In this document: piece by piece, positions 1 through 9,940 of the stretch | Position numbering within the stretch: the first letter of the stretch is position 1 | How the letters are laid out: each line of letters starts with the position of its first letter | Assembly (NCBI GenBank): GCA_030533005.1 | Contig: JAUNJX010000010.1 | Span: 1 to 53,889 of the forward strand | DNA: 53,889 bases | Direction: 5' to 3' | Source of the DNA: Clostridia bacterium | Lineage (GTDB): Bacteria > Bacillota > Clostridia > Christensenellales > CAG-138 | Notes under the pieces: generated by a model | What the model was told of the DNA's origin: nothing | Database searches by the model: none | Seen by the model: the letters and a program-made list of their open reading frames with translations, nothing else | Made by a program: the position numbers and the translations under genes

Positions 1-732
1 GAACCTACACCCGAACCTACGCCGGAGCCTACGCCTGAACCTACACCAAAACCCGCGGACAAGCCCGTACAGGAGGATACCGCCGTGCAAGGCTCTATAA
101 AGGGAAAGATTATCGGCTTGGATGCGGGGCATCAGCTGCATGCCAACAGCGAGCAAGAGCCCGTAGCGCCCGGCGCAAGCGAAACCAAAAAGAAGGTATC
201 CTCCGGCACGCAGGGAAAGTACACGCGCGTGCCTGAGCACGAGGTCAATTTGAACGTGGCGCTGCTGCTTGAAACCCTGCTGCGGGAAGCGGGCGCTGAG
301 GTTGTGATGGTGCGCACCACGGCGGACGTGGATATTTCCAATGTGGAGCGGGCACAGCTGTTCAACCGCTATTGCGTCGATTTAGGCGTACGGCTGCACT
401 GCAACGGCAGCGACGATACGGGCGTACATGGCGCTTACATGCTTGTGCCGGGGCAGAAGGACTACCCGTATTATGCGGAAAGCATTCGCGCCGCACAATG
501 TATCATCGATGCGTACTGCGAAGCCACCGGGTTTGCTATGGCAAAGAAGGGGATCAGCGGACGCACAGACCAAACGGGCTTCAACTGGTGCGAACGCCCC
601 GTGTGCAATATCGAGATGGGGTATATGACCAACGAGAGGGACGACTATATGCTTACGGATAAGGCAATGCAGGCGCGAATGGCGCAGGGCATTTATGAGG
701 GCATCGTGAACTATTTCAACACGGCGGCTTAG
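1..732 (+). CDS. N-acetylmuramoyl-L-alanine amidase (Amidase_3), 5' end outside window
   Basis: Zinc-dependent amidase that cuts the bond between N-acetylmuramic acid and the stem peptide in peptidoglycan. The reading frame is open from base 1, so the gene starts upstream of the window; a GTG at 85 is an internal valine codon. The visible part begins with four EPTP repeats and a short Lys/Pro-rich stretch (about 28 residues), typical of a flexible linker behind a secreted N-terminal part. The catalytic domain follows, with the expected zinc ligands and catalytic residue in order: His in LDAGHQ, Glu in PEHEVNLN, His in VRLHCNGS and Glu in NIEMGYMTN. Only the C-terminal catalytic domain and linker can be judged; any signal peptide or anchoring domain lies outside. 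Family assignment is firm, physiological role is not known. Confidence 0.9.
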   Translation, partial: EPTPEPTPEPTPEPTPKPADKPVQEDTAVQGSIKGKIIGLDAGHQLHANSEQEPVAPGASETKKKVSSGTQGKYTRVPEHEVNLNVALLLETLLREAGAEVVMVRTTADVDISNVERAQLFNRYCVDLGVRLHCNGSDDTGVHGAYMLVPGQKDYPYYAESIRAAQCIIDAYCEATGFAMAKKGISGRTDQTGFNWCERPVCNIEMGYMTNERDDYMLTDKAMQARMAQGIYEGIVNYFNTAA

Positions 733-794
733 GACGCCCTATGGACATTTGCATCGAATGACGTTATGATGATGCCAAGATGAAGGGTGACAAG

Positions 795-1289
795 ATGAAT
801 AAAGAAACGATCCGGAAATTGACGTTTAGCGGTCTGTTGGCCGCCGAGATCATACTGCTGACTACCTTGGTGGCGATTCCCATGCCTGGTGGCTTGGGCT
901 TTCTCAATTTGGGGGATGCAGGCGTGCTGTCCGCCGCCTTTATTTTGGGTTCGCCATGGGGCGTGCTCTGCGCGGGCATGGCGTCTGCGGCGTCGGATCT
1001 GCTGCTGGGGTATGCGGTATACGCACCGGCGACCTTTATTGTCAAGGGCGCCATGGCGGGGCTGTTTATTCTGCTTAGACGTGTGATGAAGGAAAAGGGG
1101 CTGCTCGTTGCGTTCCTCGTTTCATCGCTGTGCGTGCCGGCGGGCTACTTCCTTTATGAAGCGCTGCTCTATGGCGCGGCGGCCGCTGCGCCCAATATGC
1201 TTTTCAACGCCGTGCAGGGGCTCATTGGAGCCGGTGTTGCCTATGCGACGCACGGTTTTCTTGCAAAGCTTCTCCAACGCATGCACTAA
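795..1289 (+). CDS. ECF transporter S component (riboflavin/HMP-type family)
   Basis: Small integral membrane protein (164 residues) of the kind that binds a vitamin or related substrate for an energy-coupling factor transporter. It shows about five hydrophobic segments and the family pattern GFLNLGDAGV...AFILGSPWG...AGMASAASDLLLGYAVYAPAT...IVKGAMAGL, close to the PF07155 group. An in-frame ATG at 780 would add five residues, but AAGGGTGA at 783-790 sits 4 bases before the ATG at 795, so 795 is the better start. The shared ECF ATPases and T component are not in the window, as usual for group II ECF systems. The substrate cannot be read from sequence. It ends 7 bases before the stop of the convergent methyltransferase gene. 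Confidence 0.8.
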   Translation: MNKETIRKLTFSGLLAAEIILLTTLVAIPMPGGLGFLNLGDAGVLSAAFILGSPWGVLCAGMASAASDLLLGYAVYAPATFIVKGAMAGLFILLRRVMKEKGLLVAFLVSSLCVPAGYFLYEALLYGAAAAAPNMLFNAVQGLIGAGVAYATHGFLAKLLQRMH

Positions 1290-1296
1290 GGAGACG

Positions 1297-1911
1297 CTAT
1301 TCGTTTTCTATTGTTAGTTCCATGCCAACGCCGCCGCCTTTTCGTGCTTCCAGCAAGGCGAGGCGGTTTCTTTGTATACACACCCGCTTGGGCTGCAAAT
1401 CATGCTCGATGAGCGCCGCGCAGCAATCCGCGAATTGCGAAACAGGACAACATACATACAACCTGCCGCTTTCCTTGAGGAGACGCGCTGCGCAAGCGGC
1501 GACGTCACGAAGCGTGCAGCTATCCTGATGACGGCTCTGTCTGCGCTGTTCATCGGCGCTTTGCGTACCGCCGCTATAATAAGGCGGATTGCATATTGCG
1601 GCGTCGAAGTTCTCAAAGCCCGCTTTGGGGCGCAGGGTGCGAAGGTCGGCGCAGCGTATGTCGATCGCATCCTCCTGCGCGTTCAATTTCACGGATTCCA
1701 AGGCCAAAGCGCACATATCCGCCCGGATGTCCACGGCGGTAAAGCGCGCGCCGTAGCGACCGTTGAGAAGAATCGCAAGTATACCTGTGCCCGTGCCGAG
1801 ATCCAGCGCGCGTTCGCTTTTTTTCAGCCGTGCGAAATTCGCTAACGAAATCGCGTCGCCGCCATAGGAAAAGGCGGGCTTTTCCACCCGTATCCGCAGT
1901 CCGTTTTCCAT
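1297..1911 (-). CDS. trmN6: tRNA1(Val) (adenine(37)-N6)-methyltransferase
   Basis: SAM-dependent N6-adenine methyltransferase expected to modify A37 of tRNA-Val. The family signature is complete: NGLRI near the N-terminus, a GGDAISLANFA segment, the SAM loop LDLGTGTGILA, the acidic VDIRADM strand and the catalytic NPPY motif. The frame is open to 2004, and an ATG at 1932 is possible, but an extended -10 box (TGG then TATACT, 1939-1947) would start the RNA almost on top of that codon; the ATG at 1911 has GGAAG 5 bases upstream and is preferred (204 residues). The gene converges on the ECF gene with 7 bases between the stops. Family sure, exact start less so. Confidence 0.85.
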   Translation of the reverse strand: MENGLRIRVEKPAFSYGGDAISLANFARLKKSERALDLGTGTGILAILLNGRYGARFTAVDIRADMCALALESVKLNAQEDAIDIRCADLRTLRPKAGFENFDAAICNPPYYSGGTQSADEQRRQSRHQDSCTLRDVAACAARLLKESGRLYVCCPVSQFADCCAALIEHDLQPKRVCIQRNRLALLEARKGGGVGMELTIENE

Positions 1912-1938
1912 TAAATCTTCCGTTATGATCATAGCATC

Positions 1939-1947
1939 AGTATACCA
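1939..1947 (-). promoter_or_regulatory. extended -10 promoter of trmN6
   Basis: On the minus strand TGG directly precedes TATACT, an extended -10 element. No good -35 is visible, as expected for this promoter type. The same ATGGTATACT block recurs before the nucleoside transporter (12291-12300) and in the 32.4 kb gap. Confidence 0.45.
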
Positions 1948-1997
1948 TATCCGCCCGCAGGCGGCATAGCATGAATCAACGATTTTGCTAAGAGATA

Positions 1998-2026
1998 TTG
2001 ACATAACTAAAATACAAGTATATGCT
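1998..2026 (+). promoter_or_regulatory. sigma-A promoter of araR operon
   Basis: TTGACA (1998-2003), a spacer of exactly 17 bases and TATGCT (2021-2026). CAAGTAT at 2015-2021 overlaps the -10 and its inverse ATACTTG lies at 2077-2083; these could be operator half-sites for AraR autoregulation, but they are short and this is inference. Confidence 0.7.
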
Positions 2027-2088
2027 AAAAGACAAGAGAACTAACCATACAACTTATCATTATCAATTAAAAAAGGATACTTGAGCCT

Positions 2089-3141
2089 GTGAGCGAACAT
2101 AAGTACACCATGCTTGCGAACCGTCTGCGTACGGACATACAGAACGGCGTCTATGCGGCCGGGGCGCGTATGCCCAGCGAAAACGATCTGATCGGCACGT
2201 ATGGATTCAGCCGGCAGACCGTGCGGCAGGCGATGCAAATTCTGGAGGACGAGGGTCTTGCCCAGCGTCTGCGCGGCAGCGGCACTTACGTCAGGGACGG
2301 CGTAAAGACGAAATCAAAAAGCTACAATGTCGGCATTATCACGACCTATATCCGCGAATATATCTTTCCCGCGGTCTTGGAAGGGATTGAAAAGGAGATG
2401 AGCGATCATCATTACGCCTCGATCCTTGCCGCCACCAATAACCGTGTAGATAACGAACGGCGTGTGCTGCTGGATTTTTTGCAAAGACCTGTCGATGGGC
2501 TGATCATCGAAGGGACAAAGACCGCGCTTCCCAATCCGAACATCGACTTGTATCGGAAAATCAATGAGATGCACATTCCAATGGTGTTTATCAACGGCTT
2601 CTACAGCGAGCTCGTCGATCCTGTTTATGTGGTGACGGACGATCGGCAAGGCGGTTATGACGCCTGCTCCTTCCTGCTCCATAAGGGGCGAAGGAAGCTG
2701 TGCGGCATATTCAAAAGTGACGATATGCAGGGTCACGAACGCTATGCCGGCATGATGGCGGCGCTGATCGATCGGCATGTAAGCGTCTCGGACGATCATC
2801 TGCTATGGTTTACGACGGGTGATCATGCGCAGGTGTTGGAGCGCGCGGTGCTGGAGACGGTGCGGCATTGCGATGGCGTCGTATGCTATAACGACGAGGT
2901 GGCGGTAACGCTCATGCGTCAGCTTGAAAAGGAAGGCATGCGCGTGCCGGAGGATGTGGCCGTGATCAGCTTTGATAACAGCATCTATGCGGGCATTACC
3001 AGCGTACCCATCACGTCCTTGGATCATCCGAAGGAGAAGCTGGGCGCGCTGGCCGCGAAAAAGCTGATCAACCTCATGAACGGCGAAGCGGAAACGTCCA
3101 GCGTATTATCATGGGGCTTTTCGGAAAAACAAAGCACTTGA
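2089..3141 (+). CDS. araR: AraR-type arabinose repressor (GntR HTH + LacI-type sensor)
   Basis: Transcriptional repressor predicted to release DNA when L-arabinose binds. Residues 1-70 form a GntR winged helix (MPSENDLIGTYGFSRQTVRQAM, then RLRGSGTYV); residues about 80-345 form a periplasmic-binding-protein/LacI-like effector domain (VGIITTYIREYIFPAVLEGI, VDGLIIEG, VISFDNS, ITSLDHP). This GntR-LacI hybrid architecture is diagnostic of AraR of Bacillus. The start is a GTG at 2089, with AAAAGGATA about 9 bases upstream. It is the first gene of araR-araB-araA-araD, 76 bases before araB, with a perfect-spacing promoter at 1998-2026, so the repressor probably controls its own operon. No arabinose transporter or arabinosidase is present in the window. 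Confidence 0.88.
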   Translation: MSEHKYTMLANRLRTDIQNGVYAAGARMPSENDLIGTYGFSRQTVRQAMQILEDEGLAQRLRGSGTYVRDGVKTKSKSYNVGIITTYIREYIFPAVLEGIEKEMSDHHYASILAATNNRVDNERRVLLDFLQRPVDGLIIEGTKTALPNPNIDLYRKINEMHIPMVFINGFYSELVDPVYVVTDDRQGGYDACSFLLHKGRRKLCGIFKSDDMQGHERYAGMMAALIDRHVSVSDDHLLWFTTGDHAQVLERAVLETVRHCDGVVCYNDEVAVTLMRQLEKEGMRVPEDVAVISFDNSIYAGITSVPITSLDHPKEKLGALAAKKLINLMNGEAETSSVLSWGFSEKQST

Positions 3142-3217
3142 GCCTGCGAATGGGCGGTGCGGCAGGAAGCGCGCGCCGCAGCGAATATAAAAACAAAAGT
3201 ATAACGGAGGAGAACGG

Positions 3218-4822
3218 ATGGAAAAGACGATTGCCGCCAATATAGCGGCCGCGAATACCTGCTTGGGCATTGAGTTTGGCTCAACCCGCATCAAGGCGAT
3301 CCTGATCGACGATACGCACCAGCCCATCGCATCGGGCAGCTTCGCCTGGGAAAACGCGCTGGTGGACGGTATCTGGACGTATTCGACCGAGGATATCTGG
3401 CATGGCCTGCAAGCCTGCTATGCCGATCTAAAGGCGGAGGTGCAAAGCCGCTATGGCGTGACGCTCAAGCGCGTAGGCGCTATGGGTTTTTCTGCCATGA
3501 TGCATGGCTATATGGCCTTTGATAAGGCGGACGAACAGCTTGTGCCCTTCCGCACATGGCGCAACACCATTACGGGTGAGGCGGCGGAGAAGCTTACGGC
3601 GCTGCTCGATTTCAACATTCCCCAAAGGTGGAGCATTGCGCATCTGTATCAAGCTATTTTGAATGGGGAGGCGCATGTGCCGCAGGTTGCGCACATCACG
3701 ACGCTTGCGGGATATATCCACTGGCAGCTTACGGGCGAAAAGGTCGTGGGCGTGGGCGAAGCGAGCGGCATGTTCCCCATCGACAGCGCTGCCTGCGCGT
3801 TCGACAAGGCGCTGCTTGCACGCTTTGATCAAATCGAGGCGGTCAAGGCGATGCCCTGGCGCATAGAGGATATTCTTCCCAAGGTGCTCTGCGCAGGGGA
3901 AGCGGGCGGCACGTTGAGCGCGCGCGGCGCAAGGCTTTTAGACCCAAGCGGCGATTTGGAAGCCGGCATTCCTCTTTGTCCGCCCGAGGGCGACGCGGGC
4001 ACGGGCATGGTGGCGACCAACGCCGTATCCGCGCGCAGCGGCAACATCAGCGCGGGCACAAGCGTTTTTGCCATGGTCGTGCTGGAAAAGCCGCTCTCAA
4101 AGGTCTATACCAAGATCGACATGGTGACTACCCCCTCCGGCGAACCTGTGGCGATGGTGCACAGCAACAACTGTACGGGCGATCTGGACGCGTGGGTGGG
4201 GCTGTTCAGGGAGACACTGCAGGCGTTTGGCGCGCAGCCTGACATGGATACGCTTTATGGCACGTTGTATCGTGCGGCATTGTCCGGCGAAGCGGACTGC
4301 GGCGGGCTGCTTGCCTATAACTATATCTCCGGCGAGCATTTGACCGGCTTTGACGAGGGTCGTCCCCTGTTTGTGCGCACGCCCAACGCGGCGTTCAATC
4401 TGCAAAACTTCATGCGCGTGCATCTCTATACGGCACTGGGGGCGCTCAAGATGGGCATGGATATTTTGCTCAAGCAGGAGCGCGTGTCGTTGGATCGCAT
4501 TACGGGTCACGGAGGACTTTTCAAGGTCAAGGGTGTGGGGCAAAGGTTTATGGCGGCCGCGCTCAACGCGCCCGTGTCCGTTATGGAAAACGCGGGCGAA
4601 GGCGGCCCATGGGGCATGGCGATCCTTGCGGCGTATAGGATGAATAAGAGAAGCGGCGAAGCTTTGGACGATTACCTTGCAAACAGGGTGTTTGCCAACA
4701 GCAGCGCCGTCACGGCGCAGCCGGACGCGCAGGATGCGAAAGGCTTTGAAGCCTTTATGGCGCGCTATGCGGCGGGCGAAAGCATTGAGCGCGCGGCGAT
4801 TGCGGCGTTACCGAATGACTAA
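3218..4822 (+). CDS. araB: L-ribulokinase, FGGY family
   Basis: ATP-dependent kinase converting L-ribulose to L-ribulose 5-phosphate, second step of arabinose use. 534 residues, the normal size for FGGY kinases. The N-terminal phosphate motif [15 protein letters not shown], the catalytic-base region [11 protein letters not shown] and the C-terminal ATP site [12 protein letters not shown] are visible. GGAGGAGA stands directly before the ATG. It lies between araR and araA (18-base gap), which decides substrate among FGGY kinases; from sequence alone a xylulokinase-like activity could not be excluded. Confidence 0.87.
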   Translation: MEKTIAANIAAANTCLGIEFGSTRIKAILIDDTHQPIASGSFAWENALVDGIWTYSTEDIWHGLQACYADLKAEVQSRYGVTLKRVGAMGFSAMMHGYMAFDKADEQLVPFRTWRNTITGEAAEKLTALLDFNIPQRWSIAHLYQAILNGEAHVPQVAHITTLAGYIHWQLTGEKVVGVGEASGMFPIDSAACAFDKALLARFDQIEAVKAMPWRIEDILPKVLCAGEAGGTLSARGARLLDPSGDLEAGIPLCPPEGDAGTGMVATNAVSARSGNISAGTSVFAMVVLEKPLSKVYTKIDMVTTPSGEPVAMVHSNNCTGDLDAWVGLFRETLQAFGAQPDMDTLYGTLYRAALSGEADCGGLLAYNYISGEHLTGFDEGRPLFVRTPNAAFNLQNFMRVHLYTALGALKMGMDILLKQERVSLDRITGHGGLFKVKGVGQRFMAAALNAPVSVMENAGEGGPWGMAILAAYRMNKRSGEALDDYLANRVFANSSAVTAQPDAQDAKGFEAFMARYAAGESIERAAIAALPND

Positions 4823-4840
4823 AAGGACAGGAGACAGCAT

Positions 4841-6310
4841 ATGAAAGCATACACATTTTGGTTTATCACCGGCACGCAGACGCTTTACGGCGATGAGGTC
4901 ATCCATCAGGTCAACGAGCATGCCAACATCATGGCGGCAGGCTGGAACGACGACGCGCGTATTCCCTGCACCATCATCCCGAAAGGCGCCGTGATCGACG
5001 CGCAAAGCATCAAGGAAACCATCATGGCCGCCAACAACGACCCGGCCTGCGCGGGCGTGATCACATGGATGCATACCTTCTCGCCCAGCAAGATGTGGAT
5101 ACCCGGCCTAAAACGCCTGCAAAAGCCATGGCTGCATCTGAACACCCAGTTCAACAGGGATATTCCGTGGGGCGGTATCGATATGGATTTCATGAACCTG
5201 AACCAGTCCGCGCACGGCGACCGCGAGCATGGCTTCATCGGCGCGCGCATGCGCATGCCGCGAAAGGTGATCAGCGGCTTTTGGCAGGATGATACCGTCA
5301 AAGCGCGCATGGGACACTGGATGCGAAGCGCTGTGGGCGCGTACGAATCCAACCGTCTCAAGGTATGCCGCTTCGGCGATAATATGCGGGATGTGGCCGT
5401 GACCGAGGGCAATAAGGTGGAAGCGGAGATCAAGCTTGGCTGGAGTGTAAACGGTTACGGCGTGGGCGATTTGCTCCGCTATATTGACGCTGTGTCGGAA
5501 GCGGAAATCGACGCCAAAATGGAAGAATACCGGATGCGCTATGATATGGCGACGGAAAATATCGAAGCCGTGCGCTATCAGGCTCGTGAGGAGGTCGCCA
5601 TGCGGCGCTTTATGGAGGAAGGCGGCTTTGGTGCGTTTACCAACACCTTCCAGGATTTGCAGCAGATGCGGCAGCTTCCGGGTCTTGCTACGCAAAACAT
5701 GATGCGCGACGGCTATGGCTTTGGCGCGGAGGGAGATTGGAAGCTTGCGGGTCTTGGCCGCGTGATGAAGCTTATGGCAAAAGGCTTGCCCGGCGGCACG
5801 GCCTTTATGGAGGATTATACCTATCATATGGAACCCGGCCGCGAGGCGATCCTAGGGGCGCATATGCTGGAGGTCGATCCCGACATCGCGGCGGATCGCC
5901 CCAAGATCGAGGTGTATCCGCTGGGGATAGGCGACAGGGAGGATCCCGCGCGGCTCACCTTCCAAACCGGCAGCGGCAAGGCTATCGTGGCGACGCTGGT
6001 TGACATGGGGGATCACCTTCGCATGATCGTCAACGACGTGGAAGCCTGCACGCCCTATGAGGATATGCCAAAGCTTCCCACGGCGCGCGTGATGTGGAAG
6101 CCCTATCCCAACCTGTATACCTCCGCGGAAGCATGGATACAGGCGGGCGGCGCGCACCACACCATTTTGAGCTATCAGCTGGACGCGGAGCACCTGCGGG
6201 ATTTCTGCACCATGATGGATATCGAGTTCGTACATATCGGCGCGGACACAAAAATGGAAGCCTTTGAAAAGGAACTGCTGCTTTCGGATATGCTCTGGAA
6301 GCTGCGCTAA
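4841..6310 (+). CDS. araA: L-arabinose isomerase
   Basis: Cytosolic metal-dependent isomerase converting L-arabinose to L-ribulose. 489 residues, within the family's range. It begins with the usual [14 protein letters not shown] segment, and later shows [17 protein letters not shown] and AGGAHHT, which carry the conserved Glu and His residues that hold the divalent metal and act in catalysis. AGGAG precedes the ATG. Position between araB and araD agrees with the function. Nothing is truncated or unusual. Confidence 0.95.
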   Translation: MKAYTFWFITGTQTLYGDEVIHQVNEHANIMAAGWNDDARIPCTIIPKGAVIDAQSIKETIMAANNDPACAGVITWMHTFSPSKMWIPGLKRLQKPWLHLNTQFNRDIPWGGIDMDFMNLNQSAHGDREHGFIGARMRMPRKVISGFWQDDTVKARMGHWMRSAVGAYESNRLKVCRFGDNMRDVAVTEGNKVEAEIKLGWSVNGYGVGDLLRYIDAVSEAEIDAKMEEYRMRYDMATENIEAVRYQAREEVAMRRFMEEGGFGAFTNTFQDLQQMRQLPGLATQNMMRDGYGFGAEGDWKLAGLGRVMKLMAKGLPGGTAFMEDYTYHMEPGREAILGAHMLEVDPDIAADRPKIEVYPLGIGDREDPARLTFQTGSGKAIVATLVDMGDHLRMIVNDVEACTPYEDMPKLPTARVMWKPYPNLYTSAEAWIQAGGAHHTILSYQLDAEHLRDFCTMMDIEFVHIGADTKMEAFEKELLLSDMLWKLR

Positions 6311-6323
6311 GGGAGAAAAAACG

Positions 6324-7007
6324 ATGCTGCAAACACTGAAAGAACAGGTCTTTGAAGCGAATATGTTGCTGCCCAAATACGGCCTTGTGGTGTTTACATG
6401 GGGAAATGTTTCGGGCATAGACCGTGAAAAGGGCATATTCTGCATCAAGCCCTCCGGCGTGCCCTATAAGGACATGACGGCAGCGGATATGGTGCTTGTG
6501 GATATGGAGGGAAAGCGCGTGGAGGATGGCAAAAAGCCTTCCTCCGATATGCCGACGCATTTGGCGCTGTACCGCGCCTTTCAAGCAGTGGGCGGCGTGG
6601 TGCATACCCATTCCCGGTGGGCTACGATCTTCGCGCAGGCTCACCGTTCCATCCCGCCGTTGGGTACGACGCACGCGGATTACTTTTACGGGGAGATCCC
6701 TTGCACAAGGCAGCTTACGCAGGCAGAGATCAACCGGGATTATGAAGGGGAAACGGGTACGGTGATTGTGGAAGCGCTGCGCGGCCATGATCCTATTGCC
6801 ATGCCGGGTGCGCTGGTTGCGGGTCACGGCCCCTTCACATGGGGGACGGACGCTTTGAACGCCGTGCATAACGCCGTGGTACTGGAGGAGGTCGCCATGA
6901 TGGCATGGCACACGCAGAAGCTGAATCCGGAGGCAAGGCTCGATCAGACGCTGCTCGACAAGCATTATCTGCGCAAGCACGGTAAAAACGCTTACTACGG
7001 GCAATAG
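6324..7007 (+). CDS. araD: L-ribulose-5-phosphate 4-epimerase
   Basis: Class II aldolase-fold epimerase giving D-xylulose 5-phosphate, last step of the arabinose route. 227 residues. GNVSGID and SGVPY build the phosphate site; HTHSRW and AGHGPFTWG carry the zinc-binding histidines. The frame is open back to 6264 inside araA, but the ATG at 6324 follows GGGAGA and matches the family's [13 protein letters not shown] start, so the longer form is rejected. 13 bases separate it from araA. A perfect 13-bp stem terminator follows at 7027-7060. Confidence 0.94.
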   Translation: MLQTLKEQVFEANMLLPKYGLVVFTWGNVSGIDREKGIFCIKPSGVPYKDMTAADMVLVDMEGKRVEDGKKPSSDMPTHLALYRAFQAVGGVVHTHSRWATIFAQAHRSIPPLGTTHADYFYGEIPCTRQLTQAEINRDYEGETGTVIVEALRGHDPIAMPGALVAGHGPFTWGTDALNAVHNAVVLEEVAMMAWHTQKLNPEARLDQTLLDKHYLRKHGKNAYYGQ

Positions 7008-7026
7008 CTGCGCCCTCCTATAGAAT

Positions 7027-7060
7027 CAGAAAAGCCGGCCTGTCGTAGCCGGCTTTTCTG
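7027..7060. terminator. bidirectional intrinsic terminator after araD
   Basis: Perfect inverted repeat of 13 bp (7027-7039 and 7048-7060) around an 8-base loop, with the stem ending in AAAA/TTTT on both sides. It lies between the convergent araD and the MoxR gene and can serve both strands. Confidence 0.85.
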
Positions 7061-7070
7061 GTTCTTACGG

Positions 7071-8585
7071 TTAAAGGGCTGTGCGGCGCGCCTGTGAGAT
7101 CTCCTCGCGGATACGGCGGCTGGTGTCGTCAAAAAGCAGCTCCCGGTTGTGGCGGAAATAAGCGTCGCAGCCGAAATTCTCCACGAACCAAGAGGTGTCG
7201 TAGCCCGCCGTGATCTCGGTAACGAAAATGACCATTTCCTGGCTGTCGCCAAAGGTCTCCTCTAAGAAAGCGAAGGCGTGATCCAGGCATGCGCCCGCCT
7301 GCTCGCTTAACGCGCTTCTTTCCTCCACCTGCTTGGAGAAAAGCACGCGAAGCATATCCATGGCGTCACTGTCCGCGGGCGCTTCCTTTTCCAGCGCATG
7401 CAGATAACCTTCCAGCGTTTGCAGCTCGGCTGCGGAAAGACCCTTGGACTCCTTATCCTGCCAATGTGCTTCCTTGGCCTGCCGCGTGGCCTGCTGACGA
7501 AGAAGGAGCTGCTCGCGCAGGGCGGATAGCGGCTCCGCACCGCCTTCTATGGCGTTTCGCACGGCGGTGAGGGAGGCGTGAAGCTGCGCGGTCAGCGCAT
7601 CCTGCTTGCGGGCAGCGCGCGCTTCCTCCGCGAGGCGGGCATACACGAGCCCCATCACGGACAGCTTTTCATCAAAGGGGGCGGCGCGAAGCTCCGTGAC
7701 GGTAAAGGGCTCCCACGCGCCCTTTAGGATATCCTCCACATGATAGGTGCGGGCGTATTTGTAGTAAAGAGCAAGATAGTTTGCAAAATCCTTGGCGATA
7801 GAGGGGAACTGGATGTACTGCTCGATCACCTCACGCCCCGCTTCGATCCCCAGCGTTTCGTAAGCGATGAGCAATTCGGAAAGATCCTCCCAGCCGCGCG
7901 CCGTAGCAAAGGAAAGCCCGTCCACCGTCGTTTCCACTCGGTAGAAGTTGTTCTTTTTGATATCCAAATAGGAAAGCACCGCGCCGTGCAAGCCTTTGCG
8001 CAGGGCGTATTCTTTCCACACGCCGTAATCCTGCTCCACGTCGATGCGCTTGACGCGATCCAGCGTCACCACGTCAAAATCGCGCACGGATTTGTTGTAT
8101 TCGGGCGGGTTGCCCGCCGCCACGATGATCCAGCCCTCGGGCAGCGCCTGATTGCCAAAGGTCTTGCATTGCAGGAATTGCAGCATCATGGGCGCCAAGG
8201 TCTCGGATACGCAGTTGATCTCATCTAAAAACAGCATACCCTGCCGCAAACCCGTTTTTTCCATCAGCTCGTAGACCGACGCGAGTATCTCGCTCATGGT
8301 ATAGAGGGTAACGGCATGCGTTTCACCGTCGTAGGTGCGGTTTTCAATAAAGGGAAGCCCCACGGCGCTTTGCCGCGTGTGGTGGGTGATGGAATAGGCC
8401 ACCAGCCCTACGCGCATCTCCGCCGCGACCTGCTCCATGATCTGCGTTTTGCCTACGCCCGGCGGGCCCATGAGCAGCACGGGGCGCTGCCGTATGGTGG
8501 GGATGAGGTAATTGCCTTGCGCATCCTTGGCAAGATAGGCGCGCAGGGTGTTGGCGATCTCGGTTTTGGCCTGCTTGATATTCAT
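7071..8585 (-). CDS. MoxR-family AAA+ ATPase
   Basis: AAA+ ATPase of the MoxR type, thought to act as a chaperone with a partner VWA protein. 504 residues. Walker A GPPGVGKTQ near residue 40, Walker B MLFLDEIN near 117, and a sensor-1 region GWIIVAAGNPPEYN. Beyond about residue 310 the protein is mostly charged helices (repeated Ala/Glu/Gln-rich stretches), longer than a minimal MoxR ATPase. Its ATG overlaps the stop of the upstream VWA gene by 4 bases, so the two are translationally coupled and probably form a complex. The actual client is unknown. Confidence 0.85.
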   Translation of the reverse strand: MNIKQAKTEIANTLRAYLAKDAQGNYLIPTIRQRPVLLMGPPGVGKTQIMEQVAAEMRVGLVAYSITHHTRQSAVGLPFIENRTYDGETHAVTLYTMSEILASVYELMEKTGLRQGMLFLDEINCVSETLAPMMLQFLQCKTFGNQALPEGWIIVAAGNPPEYNKSVRDFDVVTLDRVKRIDVEQDYGVWKEYALRKGLHGAVLSYLDIKKNNFYRVETTVDGLSFATARGWEDLSELLIAYETLGIEAGREVIEQYIQFPSIAKDFANYLALYYKYARTYHVEDILKGAWEPFTVTELRAAPFDEKLSVMGLVYARLAEEARAARKQDALTAQLHASLTAVRNAIEGGAEPLSALREQLLLRQQATRQAKEAHWQDKESKGLSAAELQTLEGYLHALEKEAPADSDAMDMLRVLFSKQVEERSALSEQAGACLDHAFAFLEETFGDSQEMVIFVTEITAGYDTSWFVENFGCDAYFRHNRELLFDDTSRRIREEISQARRTAL

Positions 8586-9940
8586 GTAATGGGTTCCTCC
8601 CTTTTGGTGTTGTCATAAGCGGTTTCCAATTCGTCGCGCGCAAGCATAAGGCGAATGGCCCAAGGGGGCGTTTCCATCTCTATGGCGGGGTTTTCCAGCA
8701 TCACAAACGCGACGTCGTAGGGCGGGCGCTTTTTAGGATAGATGCCCATGCCGTCCGTAAAATACAGAAGCCCGCGAAGCTGCGTAAACACCCCTTCGTC
8801 CAACAGCGTCTGCACATGCTCGAATACGGGGCGAAAATCCGTGGCGCTGCCGCCGGTAAGCTGAAAATGCTCCATATAGTCCTGCAGCTCGCGCATATCA
8901 TGGATGGCTACGTCGCTTCTAAGCTTGTCGTCACACTGGAGTATGCGGATATTGACCCTGCGTGCAAAGGTTTCGGTGCTGCAAAGGATGGAATAGGTGC
9001 AGGAAAGGAATTTGCGCACCAGCTCGCCGGAGGTGGACATGGAGGTGTCCACGGCGATGACAAAATCCTCTATGCGCCTGTCCTCCTTGGTTTCGGGCGG
9101 CTCCACAAGCGGCATGTTGCCGTACAGCCGCAGCCCATAGGTGTAAAATACATAATCGAACGCGTCGCCGTCCACGGCGCACACCTCATGCAGCACCGCA
9201 AAGCGGCGCAAAAAGGCGCGGTAGTCCACGGCGTCACGGTTGGCGGCTTTGACCTGTTCATAGATGCTCTCGCCGCCCGTGGCGGAGGTGGCGAGAAAGC
9301 TTTCCATGCCGGACTGGGTACGCTCGGACAGCTCCCGCCATTTTTCGTCCTGCCGCTCGGACTGCTCGTTTTCGTCCTCGCCCGCCCAAAGCACATGGTC
9401 GTCCGCGAAAAACGTCCTCTGCCAGCGGACGCGCTCATCCGGGGCAAGCGCCGATTGCACCAAATAGCGGTAAATGCCCTCCGCTGTGAGCACGGGCATT
9501 TCCCGGCGCAAACGCCCATAGACCTTGGGACGCATGGCGGCGGCGCTGCCGTTGCCAAGACAGGGATAGTTTAAGCTGTCTAAAATGCTCTCTACCGCGA
9601 CGTCGCATGCTAGATCCCAAAGCAGCGGGTCATGCGCGTGCTTTTTATATAGATGCCGCAGCATGCAGTGGAGCACCATATGCAGATAGGTGCGGTTTAC
9701 GATGGTGCGGGAGCGCATGAACATATCCGCCACATAGCTGCCCGCATATACGATGCGCGCGCCGTCCGTGGCGACGAAAAGCGTCGCGTCGCCGGGCTCT
9801 ATCGAGAGCGCGCAGAGCGCTGCGTCCATATAGGGCAGATTCACATACAGCTCATTGCGCGCCGCGTGCAATATATCTATGCCGATGGCCGCTAAATCCC
9901 TTTGTTCCACCGCTAAAGTCCTTTCCGTCGTTTCGCTCAT
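8582..9940 (-). CDS. metallopeptidase-like/VWA protein (DUF2201 type)
   Basis: 452-residue protein with two recognisable parts. Residues about 15-180 resemble the N-terminal putative metallopeptidase of DUF2201 proteins, with His residues in YLHMVLHCMLRHLYKKH (an HxxxH arrangement). The middle is acidic and probably flexible (EDENEQSERQDEKW). Residues about 290-430 form a VWA-like fold with a metal-ion-dependent adhesion site: DTSMS, GGSATDF and YFTDGMG. It overlaps both neighbours by 4 bases (LRR gene before, MoxR gene after). DUF2201 proteins are habitual partners of MoxR ATPases. Whether the protease-like domain is active cannot be told from sequence. Confidence 0.8.
   Translation of the reverse strand: MSETTERTLAVEQRDLAAIGIDILHAARNELYVNLPYMDAALCALSIEPGDATLFVATDGARIVYAGSYVADMFMRSRTIVNRTYLHMVLHCMLRHLYKKHAHDPLLWDLACDVAVESILDSLNYPCLGNGSAAAMRPKVYGRLRREMPVLTAEGIYRYLVQSALAPDERVRWQRTFFADDHVLWAGEDENEQSERQDEKWRELSERTQSGMESFLATSATGGESIYEQVKAANRDAVDYRAFLRRFAVLHEVCAVDGDAFDYVFYTYGLRLYGNMPLVEPPETKEDRRIEDFVIAVDTSMSTSGELVRKFLSCTYSILCSTETFARRVNIRILQCDDKLRSDVAIHDMRELQDYMEHFQLTGGSATDFRPVFEHVQTLLDEGVFTQLRGLLYFTDGMGIYPKKRPPYDVAFVMLENPAIEMETPPWAIRLMLARDELETAYDNTKREEPIT

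Noticed and set aside
1..60. Repeats of about 12 bases (GAACCTACACC-like) at the window edge that might be a repeat array
   Set aside because: They encode EPTP in frame with the amidase and vary at third codon positions, so they are a protein linker and not a CRISPR or minisatellite of other function.
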